Assembly: GCF_030272615.1 (NCBI RefSeq)
Contig: NC_081410.1
Location: forward strand, 128,889,640 to 128,953,639
From: Cryptomeria japonica
Taxonomy: Eukaryota > Streptophyta > Pinopsida > Cupressales > Cupressaceae
Reading direction: 5' to 3'
Length of the DNA: 64,000 bases
The notes under the pieces: model-generated
Databases searched by the model: none
The model's input: only the letters and a program-made list of their open reading frames with translations
What the model was told of the DNA's origin: nothing
Shown here: in pieces, positions 23,300-34,790 of the stretch
How positions within the stretch are numbered: the stretch's first letter is position 1
Layout: the number at the start of each line of letters is the position of its first letter
Made by a program: the position numbers and the translations under genes

Positions 23300-24775
23300 T
23301 CAGTTATCTATCAAGTCTTGTATAACATGTTTTAACCTCATGCAATTGTCAGTCTTATGTCCCCTATTTTTATGAAAGTCACAATAATGAGCATCGCTCC
23401 ACCAAGAAGGCTTTATTTGTGGCTCAAAGTCTCTTGCTTCTGGTAATGTGATTAGTTTGTTGGCAAGAAGAGTCTTGAATGCAAATTCTAAAGGTTATCC
23501 TAATGGTGTGAATTTCCTTCACTGTTTGGTTGTTGATGGTTTTTGTTGATTGTTGTCTAATTTATTGTTTTGATTGTTTGAAAAAGTGTTGGCGGATAAG
23601 TTAAAAGTGAGTTGCTTTGGTTTGACATTGTTGGCATCAACAACTCCATCATTCACCACATTCTTATTTCTCATCTAAAACTTTGGTTTCCTATTGTTAG
23701 AACTATTGTTTGAATTATTGTTTCTTGAGGAACCTTTGTTGTCTTTGTTTAATTTGAGCTCTCCCTTCTCAACCACTGCCTCCTCGATTTGGAATCTATT
23801 TTGAATCAACTTGGAGAATGTAGGAGAACATTGTAACTTTAATTGATACGTCATCTCAATGACCAAGTTTTTTATGAAGATACCCATATTTTCTTTTTTT
23901 GGTATGCTACGTAGGTATTTTGCAAACAATCTCCTCTACCTTTGTAGAAAGGTAAGGAATGGCTCTCCACTTTTTTTATTTGTATTGCATAGATCTAACA
24001 TTGTGATCTCATGTTCAATATTGTAGGAATATTATGTGAAGAATTTGTTTACCAATTCTTCAAAGGATCTAATTCCGAGAGGTAGTTTGGAGAACCATTC
24101 CATGGATTGCCCCCATAGATTCCTTGGAAATAGTCTCATCATGTATGTCTCATTGTGTGAAAATTCCATGCTCATGGTACAAAATTCCCTTATGTGATCT
24201 TGTGGATTAGGATCACCCATGTACTTATCATATTTGGTAATTTCACAATTTGGAGGAAATGGAATCATGTTGAGATGTCTATCAAATGGGTAAGGACATA
24301 TGTCATATAATGTGTATCTTCTAGTGGGTGTTCCTTGTTGCATGTCCTGATTTTTTTGTTGCAATGTTTACATTTGTTATGCGAGAGCGATGAGAGGATT
24401 ATTCTCATTGTGATTGGTCTCATTACAGTTAGTCTCATTGTAGTTGGTTTCATTACGGTTGGTGTATCTCCTTATTTATTCCCTTGGTTCATCGTGAGTT
24501 TGCCTTAGTTGGTCTATAACAAAGTCCGAAGGAAGCTTGATGCCTTTGCTTGCTAACATTAGGAAATATTTCTCTTTGTCCACTTCTATAAGCCATTCCA
24601 TAAACCTTTGAAAGCTAGGATTTTGCTGAGCTTCTTGAATCAGTTCCTCTATTTTCTCCCCTGGTTCAAGATCTTGATATATATGACAGGGTTTTTCTTC
24701 CAAGTGTGATTGTGATTGTGTATCTTCTTGTTCTACTTGCTCTTTTCTTTTCCTTCGAGTGTAGATAGGTACCAT
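23300..24775 (-). pseudogene. Element D Gag
   Basis: Starts at ATG 24775 (MVPIYTRRKRKEQ). The central region (24364-24032) holds the plant Ty3 Gag signature CPYPFDRHLNMIPFPPN...YMGDPNPQDHIREF, and continues at 23929-23675. A single modified knuckle, CDFHKNRGHKTDNC (near 23370), is followed by the MRLKHVIQDLID motif that also follows it in E and F. Stops and frameshifts separate the parts. Confidence 0.75.
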
Positions 24776-24934
24776 GAATGATTTATTGAAAGACTCAATG
24801 GGTTATTAATTCTTGAGGCCAAGTTAATACGACCACCTTGATTGAGAGATTGAGATAACCTTGATCTTTGTTCTAAAGCATGTGTTCTCAAAGTTTCTTA
24901 TCTTGGCATTTGCATGAAGATTGCATTAATGATA

Positions 24935-26253
24935 TGTTATGTTTTCATTGATGTCAATTAACCGGTAATGATATATTGTTGTAATATTGTTTTGTAACCG
25001 GTAGGATGAACAAGTGAAGGAAACTGTAACCGGTAGGATGAATTTGTGGAGTAAACCGATAACCGGTGTAAACCCTATCTATTGATGTAACCGGTAAACC
25101 CTACCCGTTGTTGTTGATAAACCCTAACCGATTAAGTTTGGTGAATTGGTTATATTGGTTTATGATATGATGATGAGCAGTAACGATTATGACATGTATG
25201 ATTATTGTATGAAGACAATTTGAAGAGATTTTGGCAAGTTGTTGTAATGATTTTTGTCTAGGGAATGGGAAAATGTATTGCATATAATGCAAAGTACGTG
25301 ATGAGTTACTAAGTTTGATGATGTGGTGATCAAGGAGCGTTTAAGGTTTTCTTGATTGATGTGTAGAGATTGCTATGTAATCCAACAGTTATACTTGAGC
25401 CGGTTTGTTTGTAATCTCTATGAGAATTAGGTTTTTGTTGTGTTACCGACCTAATTGATTTGTTTATTAGGTCAATGAAGTTGTTTAGTTTAATTAGTTG
25501 GCAAAGAGTTAGCAAAGATTAGTTGAGTGTGTCGTTGCCAAAACAGATGATGTATCTGCAGTTTGAGTAAAGGAAGATAGGAGCATGAAACAAATATAAT
25601 CAAGAAAGTGCAGTGCTATTCAAATAGATCAGCAAACTCCTGTTGTTTTCAAACTATTACAGCAAAATTGAAATCCCCAAACCGGTTAAACTCTAACAAG
25701 CTTGGTGTTATTCAAATCCTCTAAGAAGATGATCCATTAGCTTGGATTTTCAAATCCTCTACCAAGGTTACTCCTTACAGGGTATTGCTTCTAACAAGGC
25801 ATTGTAGTCAATCCCTTAACCAGGTGACTCCTAACAGGATCAATTCTTAACAGGACTTTTGTAAAGCTTTAATAGGCTAGGCTCCTAATAAGGTGAACTT
25901 TAGAAGAGTTTAGATAGTTATCTTGTGAGTCTCATCTCACCGTGGCTTTTACCTATTTGGGTTTCCATGTCAAAAATATTGGTCAAGTGGTGAATGTTTT
26001 TGTGGTTATGTTTTTATGGTTGATTTACTTAACTACTTTGATAAGTCATGATAACCAGAAGCATTGAGAAATGAAGAAGTTGTTTACTGTTAATTTGTTG
26101 TAATAGTCAACCTATTTATCTTATGAGTTTTTATCTTGATAGTGGTATTACATTGATAGTTCTAAGTTTTCTTTGGGAGATTGATTTTGAAATTTGTGAA
26201 GCTATTATTAGTTTTTCTATCTACTAATTCACCCCCCTCTTAGTAGTTGACCA
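24935..26253 (+). mobile_element. Solo LTR S2
   Basis: About 1,319 bp in plus orientation from TGTTATGTTTTCATTG to a terminus after the attcacccccctcttag motif that also ends the LTRs of A, B and C. A 4-bp repeat, gata, flanks it (24931-24934 and 26254-26257). The exact ends are uncertain. The first 150 bp carry several copies of taaccggt. It separates D's gag from D's leader. No internal sequence remains. Confidence 0.6.
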
Positions 26254-26257
26254 GATA

Positions 26258-27641
26258 CTTATTCTTTCATCATACCATCATATTCATTAAACTCATTTCC
26301 ACGACTGCGTAGATAATCATGATAGTGGTGTAGGAATGTGTGATGCTTTAGTAAGAGTTTAAGGTTAATGAAAAGAAACTTCCTTTTCTTCAATATTTGA
26401 TTTTGACTAGGTCTTTTCTTCTTCAAGTCTTTCTTTTGACTGAGTTTCTCCCTCTTCAAGTGATGAGGGATGGTCATTTGAGTGATGCAAATTTTGTGAG
26501 AGATTGATCAAAGATTTTAGTCTTGTTTTGATTTGAACAAATCCAAATAGGGGATTAGATGTAACCTTATTGATAAGGCTATTTAGATGTGATTACAAAC
26601 TCCAAGTCTAGATTCTTGTGAGGAATGCTATATCCTGATGGTGAACCTTGTTGGAATAGATAATCTGATGTGATAAAAAAACTAATCTTTGATAACGTGA
26701 TAGAATTTTTTTTGTTTCACTCACTAATAAGTGTTTTAGCTCAGTTTTTGCTTATTCTGAAGCTTTGAATGGACACTAGACTGAAAAGGGTATTTGAGAA
26801 TGTTTTTCAATTTACCTAAAATTCAATGGAAATGCCCTTTGTCTCAAATGCACAATTTCATATGTGTGACAAGAATTTGCATATGTGCTAAATTGTTGGT
26901 CGAATGTGTGACTGTGCACAACATATGTGTTATTCTGAACCTTATATGTGCTACTGTTTGAATCAAATGCAAAATTTTATGTTGCAATTGTGCAAAACTG
27001 ATTGTCAAATGTACAATTATGTGAATCAAATACGCAATTGTGTGGATCAAATGTGCTAAGTTGTTTTGATGTTAACTGTTATGACCAATTTGGACAATTT
27101 TCAAGTTTGAAAGTTGGATTCTTCTTGCAATGACTTGGATGTTTTCTTGGTGATTTGATAAAAAAGACACAACAAACACTTGATCAAACATTTGTCTTCC
27201 CTATTCCTCTAAAAATTGAGTGTATGTTCTAGGCTTTGAAGAAAGCCCAAGTTTTCACGAGTTTTGAACAAAGAAGACAAATACAAGCAAGCTACCTAAA
27301 GGAGTTTGGCTTAACTAGTTATTTCTCAGCCCACAACCTGGTATCGTGTCATCTCACACAACCTTGTCACCCCCTAGAGGGCATCTATGTTTTTGCCTTT
27401 GTGAGAGCTAGTGGAGTCCCATTATGAGCCTAGAGATAAGGTCTCAAAAGGGGAGTTCACACATAAGCTCAAGAGGAACATATAGTGGGTGTCTTCGAGA
27501 GAGATTCTTCCCCCTCCATGCACTGAGGGAATAGTAGTGTTTGGAGGTGAACCGGGTAGCCTTCTATTTTAAATAGATTCTAGTAAGGAATTTGTTCAAC
27601 ATGTAGGGGTATTAAATCACTTCCATGATGGGTACCAAAGA
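26258..27641 (-). other. Element D 5' leader
   Basis: Non-coding, about 1.4 kb. From about 26840 to 27060 a degenerate 20-25 bp motif (aaatgtgcaattgtgtg) recurs. The end at 27623-27637 reads, in element sense, TGGTACCCATCATGG, a possible decayed primer site resembling that of E (TGGCACGCCCGGTGGGACC). The 5' LTR would then start at 27642 (TGTACACAAAA); I could not place its other end. Confidence 0.4.
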
Positions 27642-28454
27642 TGTACACAAAAAAATAGGTTAGTTACAAACCCAAGTGTATCAATGAGACATTAGATTGA
27701 AAGATTTAACAAAAGCATATTAGAAACATGAAATGCAACAAAATGATTCAAGAGGACTCCATTGTCATCTATCTCCAAGGACCTATTGAGTCTTCCAAAT
27801 TAGTGCTCACAGATCAGTAATACATTTGGACTAGATTTCCAACTGAGGTTTCGGATGGCGAAGGTATATTGTGGCCAAATTTGATTTTTTTTTGAAAAAA
27901 TGCTCGAATTCATCATAATTCCGATGGCAATTTGCCATTTGGTTTTGACGAAGAAGGCATTAGCAATGAAAATTTTCTTTTTTTCAAAAAAGTGCTCGAG
28001 TTCGTCGTAATTTCGACGACAATGACCATTACTTAAAAAAGAAGAAGAGGGCAATTCATTCGTGCATTGCAATCCTGCGTAGGCGTCTGTGGCGACTTCA
28101 ACTCCCAACAACATCAAACCCGCATCGAAGGAATTTGTGACATTTCTTGCAATCCCATGCAGGAGGTAGATTCTTCACCTTAATTTCATGTTACAAAAAG
28201 TATACCATTCAAGAGATTCCTTTTTTGTGCAAATTGCCCTAGTTTTTAGTGCAAATTGGTCAATCTCGTATTCATATTGATTATCCATTCTTAGGCCGGA
28301 TGGCTTCTAGTCAAAGGTATGGTTCCCTAAATGCGTAATACCCTATAGGAATCCACTCCTCATAAAACCATAGACCTGTGATTGAGGAGTCAGCGTTCAA
28401 TTTTGTCGCAACAATCCCTTCCTCTCGTATATGCGCGTGTTGATTGTTCACATG
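27642..28454. other. Unassigned stretch between element D and the PPR remnant
   Basis: Possibly the truncated 5' LTR of D in its first part. At about 27880-27930 and 27980-28022 a 45-50 bp block (ttttgaaaaaatgctcgaattc versus tttcaaaaaagtgctcgagttc) occurs twice as a diverged direct repeat. No gene recognised. Confidence 0.4.
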
Positions 28455-29260
28455 AGATCACATCTCTTTGCGGCATCATATCAAACAATTCACGAGCCTT
28501 GTCCATGTTTCCACATTTTGCATACATGTCAAGTAGGGCATCTACAAGTACAACACCTAACAAAATTCCTCTATCCGTTATGCTTTGATGGATGTCCATA
28601 CCCTGTTCCAAAGCTCCCATTTTTGCACAGGCAGGGAGGATGCGAGCAAAGGTTGTGGAATTTGGCTTTATGCCTACCAATTTCATTTGCTTGAAAGTGT
28701 CTAAAGCCTTTTCGACAAATCCATTTTGTGCATATCCAACAATCATTGCAGTCCACAATACAACATTTCTTTTAAGCATTCTATCAAACAGTTCACATGC
28801 CTTGTCTATGCTTCCACATTTTGCATACATGTCTACCAGGGCAGTTGCAACTACAACATCTGACAAAATTCCTCTATCCTTTATGCTTCGATGAATGTCC
28901 ATACCCTGTTCCAAATTTCCCATTTTGGCACAGGCAGGGAGGAAAGTAGCAATGGTCGTGGAATTTGGCTTTACACATGTCGATTTCATTTGCTTGAAAG
29001 TTTCTAAAGCCTTCTCAACAAATCCATTTTGTGCATATCTGGCAATCATTGCAGTCCAAGAAACCACATTTCTTTGAGGCAATCCGTTAAATAGTTCCCG
29101 TGCCTTGTCTATGCTTCAACATTTTGCATACATGTCTAACAGAGCAGTTGCAACTACATCTGACAAAATTCCTCTATCTTTTATGCCTTGATGGATGTCC
29201 ATACCCTGTTCCAAAGCTCCCATTTTGGCACAAGCTAGGAGTACGCTGGCAAACGTAACT
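28455..29260 (-). pseudogene. PPR protein fragment (PLS-type), broken
   Basis: Pentatricopeptide repeats: triplets of about 101 residues with the motifs NVVSWTAMIARYAQNGFVEKAL, KPNSTTIATFLPACAKMG and VVVATALVDMYAKCGSIDKA, which are typical of plant PLS-class proteins that bind organellar RNA. Just over two and a half triplets remain and are highly alike. An open stretch covers about 29110-28390. Upstream, YAKC is followed by TGA (TGTTGA where other copies have TGTGGA), and a 3-nt deletion removes one residue. Similarity ends abruptly near 29260 after an ag dinucleotide, and again near 28455, after which unrelated residues follow. No DYW or E domain is present. A pseudogene fragment, not a functional gene. 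Confidence 0.8.
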
Positions 29261-30369
29261 AAAGAAATGCAATGATTAGCTCCAAAGACATCAAACCACT
29301 ACTAACAAAACCAAGAGTCTAAAATATGATAGGGAATAGTGTGAGCTGTCCTGAAATAAAATATTTTATTTTCATTTTCAACTAAAACATAATTACTCAT
29401 CCATTTATTAATGTTATTAATAAATGTTTAATTTATGAAAGAGATAAATGGTTGGCCACAAGTACATGAGTTACTAAATGCACACAAATAAGTGAATTTG
29501 ATATTCAAAACTATCTACAATGAATTCAATTCTTGTCCATTAGTCATTTATGTTTGCAATAAGCATCTTTGTTTGTTTTTCTTAATCTTTATTCATAGTT
29601 ATGTGCATATTTCACATTCTATAATTAGGATATCAATTGCTATGGCTGAACACTAGCATGATGTTTGTGTTGTGGTATAGATGCGTGAAAACATAATTAT
29701 GGGATTGTTATATTATAGAGATCATAAATCTAGATATCACATATTAGTTATATTATAGAGATCATAAATCTAGAGATCATAAACACAATAGAGATACTGA
29801 TGGAGACTTACTTGGATTTAGCATGTCTCACCAAAGTTGTTAGAGTATGCTAAACTAGTACATTATCTTTCCTAAAGCCACATTAGTATTTTACTCAGAT
29901 CATTATCTACCAAAACTAACTATAGTAATCCTTTTGAGGATTCATTTCATGGTGCTAGATCTTCATTTAGTTCCACTTCTTGTTGGAGAAAAGAACAGTT
30001 ATTTCTTGAGGTAGATGAATATCCCATCAATAAAGGACAAGACCCTTTCTAGAATATAACAAATTCTACTCCAACAAAAGATCATGGGGGTTTCACTAGA
30101 GATATTGAATAAGAGATAGACTTCTACTGCTGCATTAAAAGCATTGGCATGTTTTTTATTTATTGATGTAAACTCTCTGTGATGCCACCACAAGAAACAA
30201 AGGTGTAAAAAGTTGTTTGCAATGCATGGATTTTTAGGATTGTCCTTTGAGAAAATAGAATTAAAGTATGGAAGCAGGATCTGCCAGGTCCTGAGAGAAA
30301 CTTGATGAAAAATAACTATAAATATTTGGGCGAGCTTATATGCAAAAACTCATGCTTCTTGGTGGGTTT
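29261..30369. other. AT-rich intergenic stretch
   Basis: No gene recognised. Between about 29707 and 29790 a block of about 40 bp (gttatattatagagatcataaatc) is duplicated in tandem. The rest looks unique. Confidence 0.5.
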
Positions 30370-32392
30370 ATGTACATAAATAAGCACAAATTAAGTGGTA
30401 AAGGGGCTTCCGGAAACAAGAGGGACAGAGAGGCAGTGGAAGTGAAAACTTCTGGTGTTGTGTCTGCTCCATCTTAGAATAGGAATGGCGAAGGTGCTGT
30501 AAGAGGAGCTGAGAAGGGTGTTGGAAGAAGTGGGGGTGTTTACATTCCCCCATTTAAACTGGCTCAAATGATGAAAGATGTGGAAGACAAGAGCAGTGTG
30601 GAATACCAGTGCATGACATGGGATGCCCTTCAAAAGAGTATCAATGGGTTAGTAAACAAGGTAAATGCATCTAACATCAAGAACATCATTCCAGAGTTGT
30701 TTGCAGAGAATCTCATCCGTGGGAGGGGTCTATTTTGTAGGTCTTGTATGAAATCCCAAATGGCATCCCCTAGATTTACAGATGTCTTTGTTGCATTGGT
30801 TGCTGTGGTAAATACAAAATTTCCTGAAGTTGGCAATCTTCTTTTGCGAAGAATTATTTTGCAGCTTAAGAGGGCATACAAATGCAATGACAAGCACATG
30901 TTGATAGCAGCAGCCAAATTCATAGCTCATTTAGTAAATCAACAAGTTGCACATGAGATCATTGCCTTTGAACTTCTCACCCTTTTACTAGAGAACCCCA
31001 CAGATGATAGTGTAGAGGTTGTTGCTGGGTTCGTGAAAGAATGTGGTTCTTTGTTGCAAGACCTTTCACCCAAAGGTCTCTATGGGATTTTTGAAAGATT
31101 TAGAGGTATTCTCCGTGAGGGGGAAATTGACAAATGAGTATAGTTTTTAATTGAAGGCCTTTTTGCAATTCGCAAAGCTAAGTTTGAGGGTTATCCAGTT
31201 GTGCGTCTAGAATTGGACCTTGTAGAGCAAGAAGATCAGTTAACACATGAAGTTTTCCTAGAAGATGAACTTGATCAAGAAGCTGGTTTGGATGTTTTCA
31301 AGCCAGATCTTGATTTCTTAAAGCATGAGGCAACCTATGAAAAACTAAAGAAAGATATCCTTGGAGATGCTTCTTCAGATGAAGCAAAAGGGGAGAATGA
31401 TTTAGGTGATGATTTAGATGATGATGATGATGATGAAGAGGAAGATTTGGAAGCACTAAGAATACAAAGATGAGACAGAGACAAACTTGGTCAATTTAAG
31501 ACGTATAATTTATTTGACAATCATGTCAAGTGTTGATTTTGAGGAAGTTGGTCATAAGCTACTAAAGATCAAGCTTGAACCTAGTCAAGAGATGGAATTA
31601 TGCATCATGCTATTAGAATGTTGCAGTCAAGAGAGAACATACCTTCGTTATTATGGTCTTCTTGGGCAAAGATTCTGTATGATCAATAAAATTTATCAAG
31701 AATTTTTTGATAAGTGTTTTGTACAACAGTATTCTATGATACATAGACTGGAAACAAATAAACTACGTAATGTTGCAAAGTTTCTTGCCCACTTACTTGA
31801 CACAGATGCTCTTCCATGGCATTGTCTTGCTTATATATGTCTGACAGAGGAAGATACTACTTCCTCTTCCCATATTTTTATAAAGATTCTCTTTCAGGAG
31901 CTGGCAGAGAAGCTTGGTATATTGTTACTTAATGAAAGGTTGAATGATCCAACAATGTGGGAGTCTTTTGATTCAATTTTTCCAAAGGACAATCCCAAAA
32001 ATTCATGGTTTGCTATCAATTTATTTACTTCTATTGGTCTTGGTGGTATCACTGAGAGTTTACGTGAGTATTTGAATAATATGCCAAGGCTTATAATGCA
32101 GCAACAAAAGTCTATTTCTAGGTCAGATGAATCTACCTCTAATGACGATTCTTCTAGTTCATCAGGTTCGTCAGATTCTGAGAGTGAAATTGACAGTGAG
32201 AGCAGTAAGGAGTCACCAAGAAAGAAAAATAATTCAAAGCATGACAATGAGTATGAAAAAACAAGAAGAAAGAAAAGGGTGAGGGCATCTGACTTGGAGG
32301 ATGAGAGTGACAGTGAAAAAATCAGAAGGAAAAAGAAAAGGAATTGCACTTTAGAAGGCCTAAGAGAAAGAACATTCATTGACATTTCTTGA
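30370..32392 (+). pseudogene. CWC22: Intronless copy of pre-mRNA splicing factor CWC22 (broken)
   Basis: CWC22 is a spliceosomal protein that recruits the exon-junction factor eIF4A3; it has an MIF4G and an MA3 domain. Here the conserved YIPPFKLAQMMKDVEDKSS start of MIF4G is at about 30541, MIF4G runs to about 31130, the acidic linker follows (31400-31450), MA3 at about 31500-31840 (NLVNLRRIIYLTIMSSVDFEE), then IGLGGITESLREYLNNMPRL and a Ser-rich and Lys/Arg-rich tail to 32392. Lesions: TAG at about 30475, TGA at 31135, TAG at 31141 and a 1-nt insertion in the A run at 31465-31468. No introns interrupt the domains, which suggests a retrocopy. No poly(A) tail or duplication was seen. The last 301 codons remain open. 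Confidence 0.85.
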
Positions 32393-32944
32393 GAATTTCA
32401 AAGGGGAAAATAACAGTGATGGAGGATTGATATGTGATAATCATTGAAAATCATATCAATAAGGGTCAAAGCACATAGCAATGATGCCTAAGGACAGTAA
32501 ATAGTAAATAGCTCTGTCCACAATAGCCAAAAGAAAGCATACAAGGCAAAACATGATTCCAGCCTTCCAAAATAGAGAACAACATTATTTTCACAGTTGT
32601 AGTAGTAGTTAACTTGGCAATCATTATCAATAAATACAGTCTCCGTACAATCTCAATGCATGGAAAATAAAGTATCATACAATTGCAACATCAACATCTA
32701 AGATAATGGACAACATGAAGGGTAAAACAAGGCACGTATATTCACTCATATGATTGTTATAGTGTTATTGTAATAAGGTGTTCATAGTATTATCAAAAGA
32801 GAAATTATAGGTCCAAAATTAGAGACCAATCTTAAGACACCCCTGTCTAATAAGGGAGTAAATCAATAGCTGAAATGAATCAATAAGAGGCCACAAAATA
32901 AGAAGGTATAAATAAAAGGGCTTATTTATAAGGAGAAAAGAAGC
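32393..32944. other. Left flank of element E
   Basis: AT-rich, no gene seen. It ends with gaagc, which nearly matches aaagc after the right LTR of E. Confidence 0.5.
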
Positions 32945-34030
32945 TGAAGAGGGGAAAATAGATTAGAAGGTTAAATGATCAAAACATATAAATGCTAAAA
33001 TAGCATGAAAAGACCATTTTACCTTGCCATTTTACCTTCTCCTTCAGATTGAGCTTGATGAAGTGAAGGCGCCCCTTGATAATGCTCCACTTGATGTGCT
33101 CCTTTGATTGCTGGATGTGGATGGCTCTCCAATGATGTGCACAACATGAAATGGATTTCAGGAGGATGATAAGGATGAAAATGATGAAGCTGCCAAGATG
33201 ATTTCCTGGGCTCAAAAGGGCAGCATAAGCTTACTGGATTTTGAGATGTTTTAAATGAAGGGATGGAGACCTTTTATTTATAGGAAGAGGAGAGAAAAAC
33301 GGATGGCTAGGATGGATTCGAGATGAAGGGCTAAGCTTTACTTGTGAGCTCACACAAGCTCCAAGAGAGGGTGCGGAGACCAAGAAATATGCCTTAAAGG
33401 CATTTTGTATCTCCACACTCCACAAGGTGCATTGGAGGAATTAAATTTTTTCCAAAAAAGGATATCACGGGGATTGGAGGAATAAAAAAAAGAATTAAAA
33501 ATTCCTTGGGAGATGGGATGCTTGGAGGAATGTGAGATTTCGAAAATCTTACATTCACCTAGGAAAAGAGTATTTACAAGCATGAAGTTGACTTTGTGGC
33601 TAATCATGACGATTAGCCATTAACGATTCATTAGGAGGGGGATTGGAGGAAATGTTAGGTGGGATTAGGATTAGATTAGGAGAGAGAATGAGTGGAGGGA
33701 ATAAAAAATTAGAAGAATAATGTCAAGTGAGTTTAGGGAGTTTCTAGAAGAATTTATTAGGTTAATGATGAATTAAGAAGATGATTTGTAGGAATCATGT
33801 AGGTTAACTAATTAATTGAAATTAATTAGCTAAGAGGAAGATTTGTGAGGATTTGATTTTTTAGAAGAATAAAGAAAGGGATTGATTTATTAAATAAATC
33901 AATCACATGCTATAGTGACAATATTAATTATATTTAATTAATATTGAGGAGAATTTGAATTAACATAATTAATTAATTAATTATGTGAGGCATTAAAAAT
34001 AATTAAAATAATTATTTTTAAGTGTCTACA
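32945..34030 (-). repeat. Element E 3' LTR (left copy)
   Basis: Plus reading TGAAGAGGGG to GTGTCTACA. In element sense a TATA-like box, CTATAAATAAAAGG, lies at 33270-33283. Pairs with 61482-62568; near 33000-33045 the two differ by indels. Confidence 0.93.
33270..33283 (-). promoter_or_regulatory. TATA-like box in element E LTR
   Basis: Element-sense CTATAAATAAAAGG inside the LTR, also present in the 5' copy near 61811-61823. Likely the core promoter of the element. Confidence 0.5.
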
Positions 34031-34045
34031 TTTTGCCCCTCTTTG
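34031..34045 (-). promoter_or_regulatory. Element E polypurine tract
   Basis: Element-sense AAAGAGGGGCAAAA directly precedes the 3' LTR. Confidence 0.85.
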
Positions 34046-34254
34046 AAGCGAGGTGTGATGACACATTGATTCAAAGAATAATCTTGTTTTGATGTTTATA
34101 TTGGTTTGATAGGATGCCCTGGCTCTTGATTGATAGATTACAGTATGGTGATGCCCCCTTGGGAAATCAATTGAGGTAATTGATCTTTGGAGTTTTGTGA
34201 GATTGATTTCCCAATAGATTTGATTCGATTCGATTGATAAGATCTAGATTAAGT

Positions 34255-34790
34255 CTGGTTTCAGGAAGGATTCATCATGTATAAGACATGATCAATCACA
34301 ACATCTGGTTTCAGCAAGGATTCATCCTATATAAGACATGATCGATCACAATGTCTGGTTTCAAGAAGGATTCATCATGTATAAGACAAACATGATCAAA
34401 GCGTTTGGTTTCAGGAAGGATTCATCCTATATAAGACATGATCGATCACAATGTCTGGTTTCGGGAAGGATTCATCCTGTATAAGACATGATCAGAGCGT
34501 CTGGTTTCAGGAAGGATACATCCTGTATAAGACATGATTGATCACAATGTCTAGTTTTAGGAAGGATTCATCCTATATAAGACATGATCAATCACAACGT
34601 CTAGTTTCAAGAAGGATTCATCCTGTATAAGACATGATCAGAGCATTTGGTTTCAGGAAGGATACATCCTGTATAAGACATGATCAATCACAACGTCTAG
34701 TTTCAGGAAGGATTCATCCTGTATAAGATATGATCAATCACAACGTCTGGTTTCAGGAAGGATTCATCCTGTATAAGACATGAATCAAAA
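34255..34790. repeat. Tandem array, 11 units of about 45-50 bp, in element E 3' region
   Basis: Each unit contains ggtttcaggaaggattcat and cctgtataagacatgatc. Two variants occur: long (..gatcaatcacaacgtct) and short (..gatcagagcgtct), in the approximate order L L S L S L L S L L plus a last partial unit. Internal symmetries include aggat-tc-atcct and tgatcgatca. It lies between integrase and the polypurine tract, where Tat-lineage elements are known to carry variable tandem repeats. Confidence 0.9.

Larger units (their letters stand above)
1..27641 (-). mobile_element. Element D: old Ty3 (Tat-like) LTR retrotransposon, partial, heavily nested
   Basis: Minus-strand remnants occur in the order gag (24.8-23.3 kb), protease (22.7 kb), G-patch (21.8 kb), RT (20.9-20.0 kb), RNase H (19.9-19.4 kb), second RNase H (19.4-19.0 kb) and integrase (18.95-18.13 kb). 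This is the Ty3 order, and the second RNase H points to the Tat lineage. The 3' part beyond integrase appears to continue through 16540-16991, 8195-9757 and 1-224, split by A, B and S1; its 3' LTR would lie left of the window. A possible primer site at 27623-27637 marks the 5' end. Stops and frameshifts occur in every domain, so it is dead. That the AT-rich pieces left of 16991 belong to D is inferred from continuity, not homology. Confidence 0.6.

Noticed and set aside
31894-32385. 163-codon minus-strand open frame opposite the CWC22 tail
   Set aside because: Antisense shadow of the Ser/Lys-rich tail, giving poly-Leu/Ser; no independent support.
34255-34790. CRISPR-like array
   Set aside because: Units are adjacent repeats with no unique spacers, inside a plant retrotransposon; it is a tandem repeat.
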